Positions 17,568-28,096 of a stretch of 64,000 nt of DNA are shown here, piece by piece. Below the pieces are notes generated by a model. The model did not search any database. It worked only from the letters and a program-made list of their open reading frames with translations, and was not told the DNA's origin. The DNA lies in assembly GCF_947487605.1 (NCBI RefSeq), contig NZ_CANKXK010000005.1:1-64000 (forward strand), in the 5' to 3' direction. This DNA comes from an uncultured Algibacter sp. Lineage in GTDB: Bacteria > Bacteroidota > Bacteroidia > Flavobacteriales > Flavobacteriaceae. The position numbers and the translations under genes are program-made. How positions within the stretch are numbered: the stretch's first letter is position 1; the number at the start of each line of letters is the position of its first letter.

Positions 17568-18374
17568 ATGAAATTAAAATTAATTTTACTAAGTGTTTTA
17601 TTAATCAGTGTTCTATCCTGTAGTTCGGATTCCAATGACAATCCAGACTCACAAGTTCTAGACGATGTTTTAGTGAAACAAATAGTTTATGCAAAAGGTA
17701 CATCTGATGAATATATAAATACATTTAACTACGATAGCAATAAACTTACTAGTGTCGATTATGGTGATGGTTACAAAAATGTTTATACTTATGATGGAAA
17801 TAATAACTTGATTAAAGACGATTATTATGAAGAAAATATACTTACAGCTTCTATAGTACTAGAGTATAACTCACAGAACGTTTTAACTAAATCAACGGAA
17901 ATTTTTTACCCTAATTCGGGGTTAGATGACCGCCAATATGAAAATATATTTACCTATAATCCTGAAGGAACTATAACGAAAGTAGTATATATTGATTATT
18001 TTGATTCCAATGCTGGCTTTGAACTAGCTTGGACAGAAACCATCTCTTATTCAAGCAACAATATAATTGAAATAGCCCATGATGATGGCTTTACTGAAAC
18101 TTATACTTATGATAATGAAAATAATGCCTTCCAAAATATCCATACTGTTGAAATTTTAAATCTTTTAAGTGAAAATGAATTTGGATCTTTAATTTTTGGA
18201 AACACTAATAACGTAATAAGTTTTACTGAAGATGATAACAGTGCTGGAGATAATTACAACGATACCTACGAGTATACTTATAATAATCAAGGTTTTCCTA
18301 TTACTGGCACATATACGTCTAAATACGGCAACCAAGTTGTAGACATTGAAACACTAGAGTTTATTTATCAATAA
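17568..18374 (+). CDS. Lipoprotein with YD-repeat-like beta strands
   Basis: A 268-residue protein with a lipoprotein signal (SVLSC) followed by an acidic Ser/Asp stretch (CSSDSNDNPD) typical of surface-export signals. The mature part repeats the theme Y-x-Y-[DN]-x-[ND]-[GN] (TFNYDSNKLTSVDYGDG, YTYDGNNNL, YTYDNENN, YTYNNQGFPI), resembling RHS/YD-type strands common in Bacteroidota lipoproteins. No catalytic motif is seen and function is unknown. It is a single-gene unit with its own terminator. Confidence 0.8.
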   Translation: MKLKLILLSVLLISVLSCSSDSNDNPDSQVLDDVLVKQIVYAKGTSDEYINTFNYDSNKLTSVDYGDGYKNVYTYDGNNNLIKDDYYEENILTASIVLEYNSQNVLTKSTEIFYPNSGLDDRQYENIFTYNPEGTITKVVYIDYFDSNAGFELAWTETISYSSNNIIEIAHDDGFTETYTYDNENNAFQNIHTVEILNLLSENEFGSLIFGNTNNVISFTEDDNSAGDNYNDTYEYTYNNQGFPITGTYTSKYGNQVVDIETLEFIYQ

Positions 18375-18402
18375 ATAAATAATTAATTAATAAACCATTT
18401 AT

Positions 18403-18440
18403 AAAGCGTAAACCTAATTTAGGCTTACGCTTTTCTTTTT
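18403..18440 (+). terminator. Terminator of the YD-repeat lipoprotein gene
   Basis: AAGCGTAA and CCTAA pair with TTAGG and TTACGCTT (one mismatch between the two stem parts), followed by a nearly uninterrupted T-run that reaches the stop codon of the convergent rhomboid gene. Confidence 0.85.
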
Positions 18441-19111
18441 TAGATTTTCCCAATTTTCTTCAAAACAAACAACAAAATAATTGGCAATGTTAATAAGCCA
18501 ATCATCAATAAATTAGTTTCAAATAACCAAGGAGATAGTATTAAAGTAATAACAAAACCACCAATAGCTCCTCCAAAATGTGCATCATGCCCTATATTTC
18601 CTGTCCTTTTTTTCATTCCGTAAATCGAATACAATAAATAACCTATTCCTAAGATATAACCTGGAATACCTAAGTCTACATTGCCTATTCGAGAAGGCAA
18701 AAATAGAAAGTAATACTCCCGTTCTGGATTTAAAAGGATTGCAGAATATAAAATTCCTGTTACAGCTCCGCTTGCTCCAACAGCACTGTAATGATATTCG
18801 TTTTTATGAAAATATAAAGATAATAAGCTACCAGCAACCAAACTTCCTATGTAAATTATAAAAAAACTATATTGACCTACTTCATAAATCACTTGGCCAG
18901 AAAAAAGATATAACGCAAACATATTGAAGAATAGATGAGCAGTGTCTGCATGTAAAAATCCTGTACTTAGCATTCTAAATTGTTCTCCTCTCCTAATGCT
19001 ACCTATATTAAATTTGTGCCTTTCGAAAAAACCAAAATCATTGAACCCCTTGTACGATACAAATATATTCGCTGCGATAATTATAATAGTAATTACATCT
19101 AAATTGCCCAT
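18440..19111 (-). CDS. Rhomboid-family intramembrane serine protease
   Basis: A 223-residue, six-helix membrane protein. The catalytic Ser lies in SAVGASGAVTGILYS (GxSG motif) and the partner His in HDAHFGGAIGGF; the HADTAHLFFNMFALYLF helix carries the conserved HxxxN. Rhomboids cleave transmembrane segments of other membrane proteins; the substrate here is unknown. ATG at 19111 is preferred over an in-frame TTG at 19120. It is divergent from the acyltransferase gene with a 55-base gap. Confidence 0.92.
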   Translation of the reverse strand: MGNLDVITIIIIAANIFVSYKGFNDFGFFERHKFNIGSIRRGEQFRMLSTGFLHADTAHLFFNMFALYLFSGQVIYEVGQYSFFIIYIGSLVAGSLLSLYFHKNEYHYSAVGASGAVTGILYSAILLNPEREYYFLFLPSRIGNVDLGIPGYILGIGYLLYSIYGMKKRTGNIGHDAHFGGAIGGFVITLILSPWLFETNLLMIGLLTLPIILLFVLKKIGKI

Positions 19112-19140
19112 TGAGTCCAAAGGTTTAAAGTCAAATAATA

Positions 19141-19148
19141 TATATTTG
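19141..19148 (+). promoter_or_regulatory. -7 promoter box before the acyltransferase gene
   Basis: TATATTTG matches the TAnnTTTG consensus 18 bases before the start codon, implying a very short leader. No clear -33 box is visible. Confidence 0.5.
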
Positions 19149-19166
19149 CAAATCTAAAATTAATTC

Positions 19167-20045
19167 ATGCAATTTCTAGTCTATATTCTTGTTTATCCAT
19201 TTTTATGGCTAATTTCTATATTGCCCTTTAAATTGCTTTATCTCTTTTCGGATTTTCTCTATGTTATAGTTTATTACATTGTAGGCTACAGAAAAAAAGT
19301 AGTCTATGAAAATTTGAAATTGGTTTTCCCTGAAAAACGTGAGATTGAAATTAAACGTATTTCTAATAAATTCTACCATCACTTTTGCGATTTAATAGTA
19401 GAGTCTATTAAATCTTTAACTATTTCTGAAGCTGAAATGAAAAAACGCTTCAAATTTACTAATGTAGAATTAATTCGAGAGCTAGAAAAAAAACAGAGAA
19501 ACACTATTTTAATGTGTGCTCATTATGGGAATTTTGAATGGATTTTTATACTTCAAACCTATATTAAAAGCAAAGGTTATGGTGTTTACAAGCCATTAGC
19601 TAATAAATATTTTGATGCGCTAATTAAGCGTAAAAGAGCTAAATACAATAGCTATTTAATAAGCACAAAAGAGGCAATACCTTCTCTAATAAGAGCTAAA
19701 AGGAATAACGAATTAACTATAAGTGGTTTTGTTGCAGACCAGTCACCAAGATTGGATAAAGCTTTTTATTGGAATGAGTTTATGGGTGTTAACACACCTG
19801 TGCATACTGGCGCCGAAATGTTAGCTAAAAAATTAGATATGCCAGTTGTATTTTTTGCTGTTAATAAAATAAAGCGTGGATATTACGAAACAACTTTCGA
19901 AACTATAACGACCACCCCAAAAGATTATAAGAATTATGAAATCACAAATAAGTATTTAAAACTGGTTGAAGCACAAATTTATAAAGCTCCAGAGTTCTAT
20001 TTTTGGACGCATAAACGATGGAAGCATCGTAAAAAGCAGCATTAA
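19167..20045 (+). CDS. LpxL/HtrB-family lysophospholipid (lipid A) acyltransferase
   Basis: A 292-residue membrane-associated acyltransferase with an N-terminal hydrophobic anchor (VYPFLWLISILPFKLLYLF). The catalytic HxxxxE motif is in LMCAHYGNFEW near residue 120, and the second conserved block is FVADQSPR. The family adds secondary acyl chains to lipid A or related acceptors on the inner membrane. The 3' end overlaps the convergent glmM gene by 4 bases. Confidence 0.9.
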   Translation: MQFLVYILVYPFLWLISILPFKLLYLFSDFLYVIVYYIVGYRKKVVYENLKLVFPEKREIEIKRISNKFYHHFCDLIVESIKSLTISEAEMKKRFKFTNVELIRELEKKQRNTILMCAHYGNFEWIFILQTYIKSKGYGVYKPLANKYFDALIKRKRAKYNSYLISTKEAIPSLIRAKRNNELTISGFVADQSPRLDKAFYWNEFMGVNTPVHTGAEMLAKKLDMPVVFFAVNKIKRGYYETTFETITTTPKDYKNYEITNKYLKLVEAQIYKAPEFYFWTHKRWKHRKKQH

Positions 20046-21430
20046 TTTTTTGCCACTTCTCCTATTTCAGTTATAAACTTATCTGCTAAAGCATCTGCCT
20101 CGGTTTGTGTTTTAGCCTCTGTATAAATTCTAATAATAGGCTCTGTATTACTTTTTCGTAAATGAACCCAACTATCTGAAAAATCTATTTTTACGCCATC
20201 TATGGTAGTTAAATCTTCATTTTTATAACGATCCTCCATTGTTTTTAGAATACCATCAACATCTAAGCTAGGTGTTAACTCTATCTTCTTTTTACTCATA
20301 AAGTAATTAGGATATGTTTTACGAAGTTCACTAACTCGCATTTTCTTATCTGCTAGCAAGCTTAAAAACAATGCTATGCCAACAAGTGCATCGCGTCCAT
20401 AATGAGACTCTGGGTAGATAATTCCACCATTACCCTCTCCTCCTATTACTACATTGTTTTTCTTCATTAAATTAACAACATTAACTTCTCCTACCGCACT
20501 AGCTTCATAAGTGCCACCATGCTTTTCAGTTACATCGCGAAGTGCTCTTGTAGAGCTCATATTACTTACGGTGTTTGCTGGTGTTATACTTAATACATAA
20601 TCTGCACAAGCAACCAAAGTATATTCTTCACCAAACATCTCACCATTTTCATCTACAAACGCTAAACGGTCTACATCTGGATCGACTACAATACCAAAAT
20701 CTGCACGTTCTTTTACTACTTTCTCAGACAAATCTGTTAAATGTTCTTTGAGTGGCTCTGGATTATGAGGAAAATAACCAGTAGGTTCACAATATAACTT
20801 AATAACATCAACACCTAAACGCTCTAAAAGCAACGGAATAATAACACCTCCCGAAGAATTAACACCATCTACAACTACTTTAAATCTAGATTGCTCAATA
20901 GCCTTAACGTTAACCAATGGTAAATCCAAAACTTCAATAATATGTAAATCGAAATATGCCTGATTCTTAGTTATTTTTCCTAAGCTATCGATATCTGAAA
21001 AAGACATTGTATCACTTTCTGCTATTTCCAAAATTTTAGCGCCTTCTTCACCATTTAAAAATTCGCCATCTTTATTTAACAACTTAAGTGCATTCCATTG
21101 CTTTGGATTATGGCTTGCAGTTAAGATAATTCCTCCATCAGCATGTTCCATAGGAACAGCCATTTCTACAGTTGGGGTTGTAGAAAGTCCCACATTTACA
21201 ACATGAATTCCTTGACCAACCAACGTGTTCATAACTAAATTCTGAATCATTTTACCAGAAATTCGAGCATCGCGTCCAACTACTATTTTGTAAATTTCTT
21301 TTTGGCGTTGCTGTTTAACCCAAACACCATATGCTGCCGCAAACTTAACGACGTCAATAGGTGTTAAATTATCACCTACTTGACCACCAATAGTACCTCT
21401 AATTCCAGAAATTGATTTTATAAGCGTCAT
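20042..21430 (-). CDS. glmM: Phosphoglucosamine mutase (alpha-D-phosphohexomutase family)
   Basis: Interconverts glucosamine-6-P and glucosamine-1-P for UDP-GlcNAc synthesis. The 462-residue enzyme has the phosphoserine loop ILTASHNPKQWNALKL, the metal loop VDPDVDRLAFVD, the sugar-binding loop GGEGNGGII and the phosphate-binding C-terminal RKSNTEPIIRIYTE. In Bacteroidota this subfamily is normally called GlmM, but phosphomannomutase activity cannot be excluded by sequence. A -7 box lies 24 bases upstream of the start. Confidence 0.9.
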   Translation of the reverse strand: MTLIKSISGIRGTIGGQVGDNLTPIDVVKFAAAYGVWVKQQRQKEIYKIVVGRDARISGKMIQNLVMNTLVGQGIHVVNVGLSTTPTVEMAVPMEHADGGIILTASHNPKQWNALKLLNKDGEFLNGEEGAKILEIAESDTMSFSDIDSLGKITKNQAYFDLHIIEVLDLPLVNVKAIEQSRFKVVVDGVNSSGGVIIPLLLERLGVDVIKLYCEPTGYFPHNPEPLKEHLTDLSEKVVKERADFGIVVDPDVDRLAFVDENGEMFGEEYTLVACADYVLSITPANTVSNMSSTRALRDVTEKHGGTYEASAVGEVNVVNLMKKNNVVIGGEGNGGIIYPESHYGRDALVGIALFLSLLADKKMRVSELRKTYPNYFMSKKKIELTPSLDVDGILKTMEDRYKNEDLTTIDGVKIDFSDSWVHLRKSNTEPIIRIYTEAKTQTEADALADKFITEIGEVAKN

Positions 21431-21453
21431 GAATAAGAATTTTTATTAAGCAA

Positions 21454-21461
21454 CAAATATA
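21454..21461 (-). promoter_or_regulatory. -7 promoter box of glmM
   Basis: On the minus strand the sequence reads TATATTTG, an exact TAnnTTTG match 24 bases before the glmM start codon. Confidence 0.5.
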
Positions 21462-21508
21462 CAATTAGAAAACTGTAATTCTTAAATCCTAATTCGTAAA
21501 TTACACGA

Positions 21509-22105
21509 ATGAATTTTTTAGCACATATCTATCTTTCTGGAGAAAATGATTTAGTTACAATTGGTAATTTTATTGCTGATGGCATCAAAGGAAAAGATTA
21601 TAAAAATTACCCTATAGACATTCAAACTGGCATATTATTGCATCGCAATATTGACACCTATACAGATGCACATAAGACTGTAAGAATGAGCACTAAGCGA
21701 TTGCATGAAAAATATGGACACTACTCTGGTGTGATTGTAGATATTTTATACGATCATTTTCTTGCAAAAAATTGGAATATATATTGCGATGAACCTTTAG
21801 ATGATTATGTGCAAAAATTTTATAACTCATTAGAAGAAAATTATGATATATTACCACTTCGTATCCAAAAAATGATGCCTTTTATGGTAACCGATAACTG
21901 GCTTCTAAGCTACGCTTCTATTGATGGAATAACTAGGGTTTTAGAAGGCATGAATAGAAGAACAAAACATCGTTCTGGCATGAATGAAGCTGTAAATGAA
22001 CTTGAAGAATTCTATTCAGCTTTCGAAAAAGAGTTTACACATTTCTTTGAAGAACTCATCGAATTTTCTAAATCAAAATTAAACGAGTTAACTTCACAAT
22101 TATAA
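21509..22105 (+). CDS. Acyl carrier protein phosphodiesterase (AcpH, DUF479 family)
   Basis: A 198-residue HD-like hydrolase that in E. coli removes 4'-phosphopantetheine from holo-ACP. Conserved features: MNFLAHIYLSGEN at the N-terminus, GNFIADGIKGKDY, GILLHRNIDTYTDAH, and VDILYDHFLAKNW, which carry the metal-ligand His/Asp residues. The start at 21509 gives the exact family N-terminus. The ggt gene starts 3 bases after the stop, so the two are co-transcribed. Confidence 0.9.
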   Translation: MNFLAHIYLSGENDLVTIGNFIADGIKGKDYKNYPIDIQTGILLHRNIDTYTDAHKTVRMSTKRLHEKYGHYSGVIVDILYDHFLAKNWNIYCDEPLDDYVQKFYNSLEENYDILPLRIQKMMPFMVTDNWLLSYASIDGITRVLEGMNRRTKHRSGMNEAVNELEEFYSAFEKEFTHFFEELIEFSKSKLNELTSQL

Positions 22106-22108
22106 AAT

Positions 22109-23818
22109 ATGAGTCGAATTTTTTATTTATTTTTTTTTATAGCAATCACCGTTTTTACTTCATGTAAAAAAGAGAAAACATTAGAAAATAATAAAGTATT
22201 AAAAAGAGGGCTTATTACTAATAATGCCATGGTGGTTTCTGCACGTGCTGAAGCTTCTAAAATAGGCAGCAACATTCTTAAAAAAGGTGGCAATGCTTTT
22301 GATGCTATGGCCGCAACCCATTTAGCTTTGGCAGTAGCCTATCCATACGCGGGAAACATTGGAGGTGGCGGATTCATGGTGTATAGAAAATCTAATGGCG
22401 AAACTGGTGCATTAGATTTTAGAGAAAAAGCACCATTGGCAGCGACAAAAGACATGTATTTAGATGAGAACGGTGATGTAATTCCTGGAAAAAGTACTTT
22501 GGGAGCCATGTCTGTTGGAGTACCAGGGTCTGTTGCTGGGGTGTTTGCTGTTCATGAAAAAATGGGTAGTCTACCAATTGAAGGCATAATAACGCCATCT
22601 ATTGAATTAGCCAAGAAAGGTGTTATAGTAACAGAAAAACAGGAAAAAATGATTGTTAAATATATGCCCGGTTTTAATAAAGCTAACAAAGATTCGATAT
22701 TATTTCAAAAGTATTGGAAAGCAAAAGACACTATCAAGTATGTAGCATTGGCAGAAACCTTAACTCGAATAATGAAACATGGGAAGGATGAGTTTTACAA
22801 AGGAGAAACTGCTAAAATTCTAGCAAAGTTCATACAAGATAATGGTGGGGTTTTAACAGAAGAAGATTTGAATAAGTACGAAGTCAAATGGCGTAAACCA
22901 ACAAGTTTTAATTATGATGACTTGAGTATTATTTCTATGCCTCCTCCATCAAGCGGAGGTATATGTTTGGCACAAATACTAAAAATGATAGAGCCTTATC
23001 CATTGCATGAGTATGGCCATAACTCTTTAAAAGCAATTCAATTAATAACCGAAGCTGAACGTCGTGCTTATGCAGATAGAAGCTTTTATTTAGGCGACCC
23101 AGATTTTGTTTATATCCCAATTGAAGAATTAATAAGTGAAACATATTTAAGTGGTAGAATGAATTCTTTCACATTTGAAAGTGCAACGTTGTCAAGTAAC
23201 GTCTCACACGGAAATGTTGAAGTTATTGAAAGTGATGAAACCACCCATTACTCTATTGTTGATACTTTTGGAAATACCGTTTCTGTTACTACAACTATTA
23301 ATGGTGCTTATGGTTCAAAATTATATTGTTCAGAGTTAGGTTTTTTTTTAAATAATGAAATGGACGATTTTAGTAGTAAGCCTGGGGTTCCAAATATGTT
23401 TGGTGTAACTGGTGGTAAAGCTAATAGCATCTTACCTGAAAAACGTATGCTAAGTTCTATGACGCCTACCATAGTAGAAAAAAACGGGAACTTATTTATG
23501 TCTGTTGGTACACCAGGTGGCTCCACAATTATTACTTCTGTCCTGCAAACTATTTTAAATGTTCATGAATATAATATGACCATGCAAGAAGCGGTTGATG
23601 CGCCTCGTTTTCATCATCAATGGCTTCCAGATGAGATAAGAATGGAACCAAATTCTTTCGATAAAAAGATTATCACAGAATTAGAAAAATTAGGGTATTC
23701 TGTAAACGAATCTCGCTCTCCTGTTATTGGCAAGGTCGACGGAATACTTGTTTTAGATGACCAAACGTTAGAGGGTGGTGCAGATCGTCGAGGTGATGAT
23801 ACGGCTGTCGGTTTTTAA
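22109..23818 (+). CDS. ggt: Gamma-glutamyltransferase (lipoprotein form)
   Basis: A 569-residue Ntn-hydrolase that cleaves gamma-glutamyl bonds such as in glutathione. The precursor is self-processed before the Thr at about 378 in DETTHYSIVD; the large-subunit active-site region (GGGGFMVYRKSNGE, ALDFREKAP) and small-subunit PGGSTIITSVLQTI are intact. The N-terminus is a lipoprotein signal (FTSCKK), indicating periplasmic or outer-membrane anchoring. It follows acpH by 3 bases. Confidence 0.93.
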   Translation: MSRIFYLFFFIAITVFTSCKKEKTLENNKVLKRGLITNNAMVVSARAEASKIGSNILKKGGNAFDAMAATHLALAVAYPYAGNIGGGGFMVYRKSNGETGALDFREKAPLAATKDMYLDENGDVIPGKSTLGAMSVGVPGSVAGVFAVHEKMGSLPIEGIITPSIELAKKGVIVTEKQEKMIVKYMPGFNKANKDSILFQKYWKAKDTIKYVALAETLTRIMKHGKDEFYKGETAKILAKFIQDNGGVLTEEDLNKYEVKWRKPTSFNYDDLSIISMPPPSSGGICLAQILKMIEPYPLHEYGHNSLKAIQLITEAERRAYADRSFYLGDPDFVYIPIEELISETYLSGRMNSFTFESATLSSNVSHGNVEVIESDETTHYSIVDTFGNTVSVTTTINGAYGSKLYCSELGFFLNNEMDDFSSKPGVPNMFGVTGGKANSILPEKRMLSSMTPTIVEKNGNLFMSVGTPGGSTIITSVLQTILNVHEYNMTMQEAVDAPRFHHQWLPDEIRMEPNSFDKKIITELEKLGYSVNESRSPVIGKVDGILVLDDQTLEGGADRRGDDTAVGF

Positions 23819-23906
23819 GATTTTTACTTCTTTTAGTGCTTTCTAGTTAGTAATTTAGCTATAAGTAGATACCATTTTTTAGATTGAAATCTACAGCATT
23901 ACTATA

Positions 23907-24611
23907 ATGAGGTTTAAAAAAATAATTAAAATATCTATTGGGGTAATTATATTTTTTACGCTACCAAGCCTATTACTTTATGGCTTTGTATATTTTAAAT
24001 ATAACGAAGAATTACCAACAGGTTTGCAAGGAGACAAAGCAGATGCTCTTGCATACAAGATGTTGAATGCATTAGATTATGAAGCCTTTGAAAATACCGA
24101 TTACATAGAATGGACCTTTAAAAAGAGACGTCATTATAAATGGTATAAAAATGAGAATAATTGCGATGTCCATTGGAAAGACTATAAAGTCAATATAAAT
24201 CTTAAGGACGCTTCACTTAATAAAGCCTATGTCCATGGATTCATCATAGAAGGAGATGTAGGTGAAGAACTTATAGAGAAAGCTGTTAAATATTTTAAAA
24301 ATGATTCTTTTTGGCTAGTAGCCCCCTATAATGTTTTTGATGAAGGAGCTGAAAGGCGTTTGGTAAAAAACCAAGGACTTTTGGTAACTTATAAAGAGGA
24401 AAATGCCAAAACCCAAAATTCGTATTTATGGTTGTTAGATGAAGAAGGCAAACCAAATGCCGTTAAAATGTGGACACCACTCCTACCTATAAATGGTCTT
24501 GAAGCTTCTTGGACCGATTGGATAATTACCGAAAGTGGTGCACAATTACCCACAAACCACAGATTTATTTTTAGCAACTTAGGAATCCAAAACTTAAAAA
24601 CAAGTTTATAG
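23907..24611 (+). CDS. Conserved membrane-anchored hypothetical protein
   Basis: A 234-residue protein with one N-terminal transmembrane helix (IKISIGVIIFFTLPSLLLYGFVYF) and a soluble outer domain. Visible landmarks are LPTGLQGDKADALAYKMLNA, then YIEWTFKKRRHYKWYK, VHWKDYKVNI, FWLVAPYNVFDEG and SGAQLPTNHRFIFSNL. No catalytic signature is recognised. The pattern (aromatic and basic strands around a DxA helix) recurs in uncharacterised flavobacterial proteins. Its 3' end faces the tudor-like gene with a 13-base gap. Confidence 0.75.
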   Translation: MRFKKIIKISIGVIIFFTLPSLLLYGFVYFKYNEELPTGLQGDKADALAYKMLNALDYEAFENTDYIEWTFKKRRHYKWYKNENNCDVHWKDYKVNINLKDASLNKAYVHGFIIEGDVGEELIEKAVKYFKNDSFWLVAPYNVFDEGAERRLVKNQGLLVTYKEENAKTQNSYLWLLDEEGKPNAVKMWTPLLPINGLEASWTDWIITESGAQLPTNHRFIFSNLGIQNLKTSL

Positions 24612-24624
24612 AATTTCCCTTATT

Positions 24625-25149
24625 TTATTTGGAACGTTGCCCAACGAAATTATGGCTCTTCGATTTAAACAGCACGTTAAAGCTAGTTAAACTGCCGTAT
24701 ATTCTTGTAATATATTGCTGTAAATCTATCTTACCTTGTTCATCTAAATCACTAGAATTGATACGTTGTTCCATAACACGCAACCTATCACGAACCATTG
24801 TTATTTTATGAAAAAAGGTATCAATTGGTAACTCATAAGATTTCAAACTCGTATCTGCTGGTTCAAAAATAATTTTACCGCCTTTATATTTATCTGCAAT
24901 GGGTACAATCTCACTTGCATCACTCCACTTTTTTAAAATTTTAACCAGACTGCTTTCAACTTCAAAAAAGCTAACAGCATCAACGTCGCCATCTGCTGCT
25001 TCAATAACTTCAAAATCACTATCTATATCTATAGTTTCCAGTCCAGTTTCAATAAAAGTTACCCAATAATGTTGCGATGTTACATTAGTAACTACTCCTT
25101 TTCCGTATTCAGAATGATTAATTCTAGAACTTATACCTAATAATTTCAT
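24625..25149 (-). CDS. Hypothetical protein with N-terminal tudor-like domain, divergent from uvrA
   Basis: A 174-residue soluble protein. Residues about 10-45 (INHSEYGKGVVTNVT, YWVTFIETGLETIDI) match the small barrel pattern H..YGKGVV..V..WVTF..G found as a tudor-like domain at the C-terminus of UvrD/PcrA helicases and in DUF3553-type proteins. The remainder is mostly helical and acidic. Function is unknown. Lying back-to-back with uvrA (99-base gap), it may have a repair or transcription-linked role, but this is inference from context only. Confidence 0.6.
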   Translation of the reverse strand: MKLLGISSRINHSEYGKGVVTNVTSQHYWVTFIETGLETIDIDSDFEVIEAADGDVDAVSFFEVESSLVKILKKWSDASEIVPIADKYKGGKIIFEPADTSLKSYELPIDTFFHKITMVRDRLRVMEQRINSSDLDEQGKIDLQQYITRIYGSLTSFNVLFKSKSHNFVGQRSK

Positions 25150-25226
25150 CTATCAAATTTTACTAATTATTTACAAGTATAATAAATCTGAGATTAATCT
25201 TCACAAGAATTTAACATCTAAAATTG

Positions 25227-25234
25227 TACCTTTG
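25227..25234 (+). promoter_or_regulatory. -7 promoter box of uvrA
   Basis: TACCTTTG matches TAnnTTTG exactly 14 bases before the ATG at 25249. Transcription would begin at or just before the start codon, which argues against the upstream in-frame TTG at 25240. Confidence 0.5.
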
Positions 25235-25248
25235 CAACTTTGCATTTT

Positions 25249-28080
25249 ATGAGCCACTTTGAAGAACATATTGAAGTAAAAGGTGCTAGAGTTCACAACC
25301 TTAAAAACATCGATGTATCCATACCTAGAGAAAAACTTGTAGTTATTACAGGGCTTTCAGGTAGTGGTAAATCATCATTGGCTTTCGATACAATTTATGC
25401 TGAAGGTCAACGTCGTTATATAGAGACTTTTTCGGCATATGCACGACAATTTTTAGGTGGTTTAGAACGTCCAGATGTCGATAAAATTGATGGCCTTTCT
25501 CCAGTAATTGCCATTGAGCAAAAAACGACAAGTAAATCGCCCAGATCTACAGTTGGTACAATTACAGAGATTTACGATTTTTTGCGCTTGCTTTTTGCTA
25601 GAGCAAGTGATGCTTATAGCTATAACACTGGAAAAAAAATGGTTAGTTATACCGATGAGCAAATTAAAAACTTAATTCTCGAAAATTTTAAGGATAAGCG
25701 CATAAATATATTAGCGCCTGTTATTCGTTCTAGAAAGGGACATTATAGAGAGTTATTCGAACAGATTGCGAAACAAGGTTTTGTTAAGGTAAGAACAGAT
25801 GGTGAAATTCGAGATATTGTAAAAGGCATGCGCCTTGATCGCTACAAAACTCATGATGTAGAAATTGTTATAGACAGGCTCGTTGTAAATAAGGCTGTAG
25901 ATAATGATAAAAGACTAAGCGAAAGTATTAATACAGCCATGTATCATGGTGAAGATGTCTTGTTAATAATAGATCAAGACACTAACGAAACTCGCTATTT
26001 TAGTAGAAGTTTAATGTGTCCTACTTCGGGAATATCTTATCCTAATCCAGAACCCAATAATTTTTCTTTCAATTCCCCAAAGGGTGCATGCGATGCTTGT
26101 AATGGTATTGGCGAATTATACCAAGTAAACGAAAACAAGATTGTTCCTGATGATAGCATTTCTATAAATGCTGGGGCTTTGGCACCACATGGCCCTGCAA
26201 AGAACAGCTGGATATTTAAACAATTTGAAACCATTTCTCAAAGGTTTAATTTTAAATTAACCGATGCTTATAAGGATATTCCACAAGAGGCAAAAGAAAT
26301 GATTTTATATGGGGGTAATGAAAAATTTTCCATTGAAAGCAAAGTTTTAGGTGTTACTAGAGATTATAAAATTGATTTTGAAGGTGTTGCTAATTTTATC
26401 GAAAATCAGTACAAAACAGCAGAATCTACTTCATTAAAGCGTTGGGCAAAGGATTATATGGACAAAATTAAATGTCCTAAATGCGAAGGATCTAGACTAA
26501 AAAAGGAGTCGCTTTATTTCAAAATAAATAATAAAAATATAGCTGAATTGGCTAATATGGATATTGTTGAAATAGCGGAATGGTTTAAAGATTTACATAA
26601 ACATTTATCTGAAAAGCAGTTAAAAATTGCTGAAGAAATAATAAAAGAAATAAAATCGCGCCTTCAGTTTTTATTAGATGTTGGCCTCGATTATCTAGCT
26701 TTAAATAGAAGTTCTAAATCCTTATCTGGTGGCGAAGCACAGCGCATTAGACTCGCAACTCAAATTGGATCACAATTAGTAGGCGTGTTATATATTTTAG
26801 ACGAACCTAGCATAGGATTGCATCAACGAGATAATGAAAAATTAATTAATTCATTAGTTTCTCTTCGAGATATTGGTAACTCTGTTATTGTTGTAGAACA
26901 TGACAAAGACATGATTGAACGGGCAGACTATGTTATTGATATTGGTCCAAAAGCAGGTAAACATGGTGGAGAAATCATCAGTATTGGTAATCCTGATGAA
27001 TTAAAAACTCAAAATACCTTAACAGCAGATTATCTAAATGGTTCTAAAAAAATAGAAGTACCTAAAAAAAGAAGATCTGGTAATGGCAAAAAATTAACTC
27101 TAAAAGGATGTACTGGTAATAATCTAAAAAACATTTCGGTTGAACTTCCTTTAGGTAAAATGATTGGTGTTACTGGTGTTTCTGGTAGTGGCAAGTCTAC
27201 ATTAATTAACGAAACGCTTTACCCTATTCTTAATGCACATTACTTTAACGGTGTAAAGAAACCAATGCCATATAAAAGTATAAAAGGCTTAGAACATATA
27301 GACAAAGTTATTGATATTAATCAATCGCCAATAGGCAGAACCCCTAGAAGTAACCCCGCTACTTATACAGGTACTTTTAGTGAAATAAGAGCTTTATTTG
27401 CTAAAATTCCAGAAGCAATGATTCGTGGTTATAAAGCTGGAAGATTTAGCTTTAATGTTGCAGGCGGTCGCTGCGAAACATGTAAAGGAGGTGGTTTAAG
27501 AGTTATTGAAATGAATTTTCTTCCAGATGTCTATGTAGAATGTGAAACCTGTCAAGGAAAACGATTTAATAGAGAAACCTTAGAAATTAGATATAAAGGA
27601 AAGAGTATTAGCGATGTTCTTAATATGACCATTAATGAAGCCGTGTCTTTCTTTGAACATATTCCTAAGATATACAAGAAACTAAAAACAATAAAAGATG
27701 TTGGTTTAGGTTATATTACTCTCGGGCAACAAAGCACTACCCTTTCTGGAGGTGAAGCACAGCGAATAAAGCTCGCTACAGAACTAAGTAAGCGCGATAC
27801 AGGTAATACCTTCTATATTCTAGATGAACCAACTACGGGACTTCACTTCGAAGATATTAGGGTACTCATGATAGTTTTAAACAAACTAGTTGACAAAGGA
27901 AATACCGTTCTTATAATAGAACATAATCTTGATGTTATTAAAACGGTAGATTACATAATTGATATAGGATATGAAGGCGGCAAAAATGGCGGAGAAATAA
28001 TAGTGGAAGGAACACCAGAAACAATTATAAAGCACAAAAAAAGCTATACAGCCAAATTCCTCAAAAAAGAATTAAATTAA
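25249..28080 (+). CDS. uvrA: Excinuclease ABC subunit A
   Basis: DNA-damage sensor of nucleotide excision repair; 943 residues. Two ABC ATPase modules are complete: Walker [15 protein letters not shown] near the start and [14 protein letters not shown] in the second half, with signatures [12 protein letters not shown] and [12 protein letters not shown]. Zinc modules [11 protein letters not shown] and CETCKGGG...CETCQGKRF are intact. The LOG-family gene follows after 16 bases, suggesting co-transcription. Confidence 0.97.
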   Translation: MSHFEEHIEVKGARVHNLKNIDVSIPREKLVVITGLSGSGKSSLAFDTIYAEGQRRYIETFSAYARQFLGGLERPDVDKIDGLSPVIAIEQKTTSKSPRSTVGTITEIYDFLRLLFARASDAYSYNTGKKMVSYTDEQIKNLILENFKDKRINILAPVIRSRKGHYRELFEQIAKQGFVKVRTDGEIRDIVKGMRLDRYKTHDVEIVIDRLVVNKAVDNDKRLSESINTAMYHGEDVLLIIDQDTNETRYFSRSLMCPTSGISYPNPEPNNFSFNSPKGACDACNGIGELYQVNENKIVPDDSISINAGALAPHGPAKNSWIFKQFETISQRFNFKLTDAYKDIPQEAKEMILYGGNEKFSIESKVLGVTRDYKIDFEGVANFIENQYKTAESTSLKRWAKDYMDKIKCPKCEGSRLKKESLYFKINNKNIAELANMDIVEIAEWFKDLHKHLSEKQLKIAEEIIKEIKSRLQFLLDVGLDYLALNRSSKSLSGGEAQRIRLATQIGSQLVGVLYILDEPSIGLHQRDNEKLINSLVSLRDIGNSVIVVEHDKDMIERADYVIDIGPKAGKHGGEIISIGNPDELKTQNTLTADYLNGSKKIEVPKKRRSGNGKKLTLKGCTGNNLKNISVELPLGKMIGVTGVSGSGKSTLINETLYPILNAHYFNGVKKPMPYKSIKGLEHIDKVIDINQSPIGRTPRSNPATYTGTFSEIRALFAKIPEAMIRGYKAGRFSFNVAGGRCETCKGGGLRVIEMNFLPDVYVECETCQGKRFNRETLEIRYKGKSISDVLNMTINEAVSFFEHIPKIYKKLKTIKDVGLGYITLGQQSTTLSGGEAQRIKLATELSKRDTGNTFYILDEPTTGLHFEDIRVLMIVLNKLVDKGNTVLIIEHNLDVIKTVDYIIDIGYEGGKNGGEIIVEGTPETIIKHKKSYTAKFLKKELN

Positions 28081-28096
28081 TAATAAAAAAAGGTAT

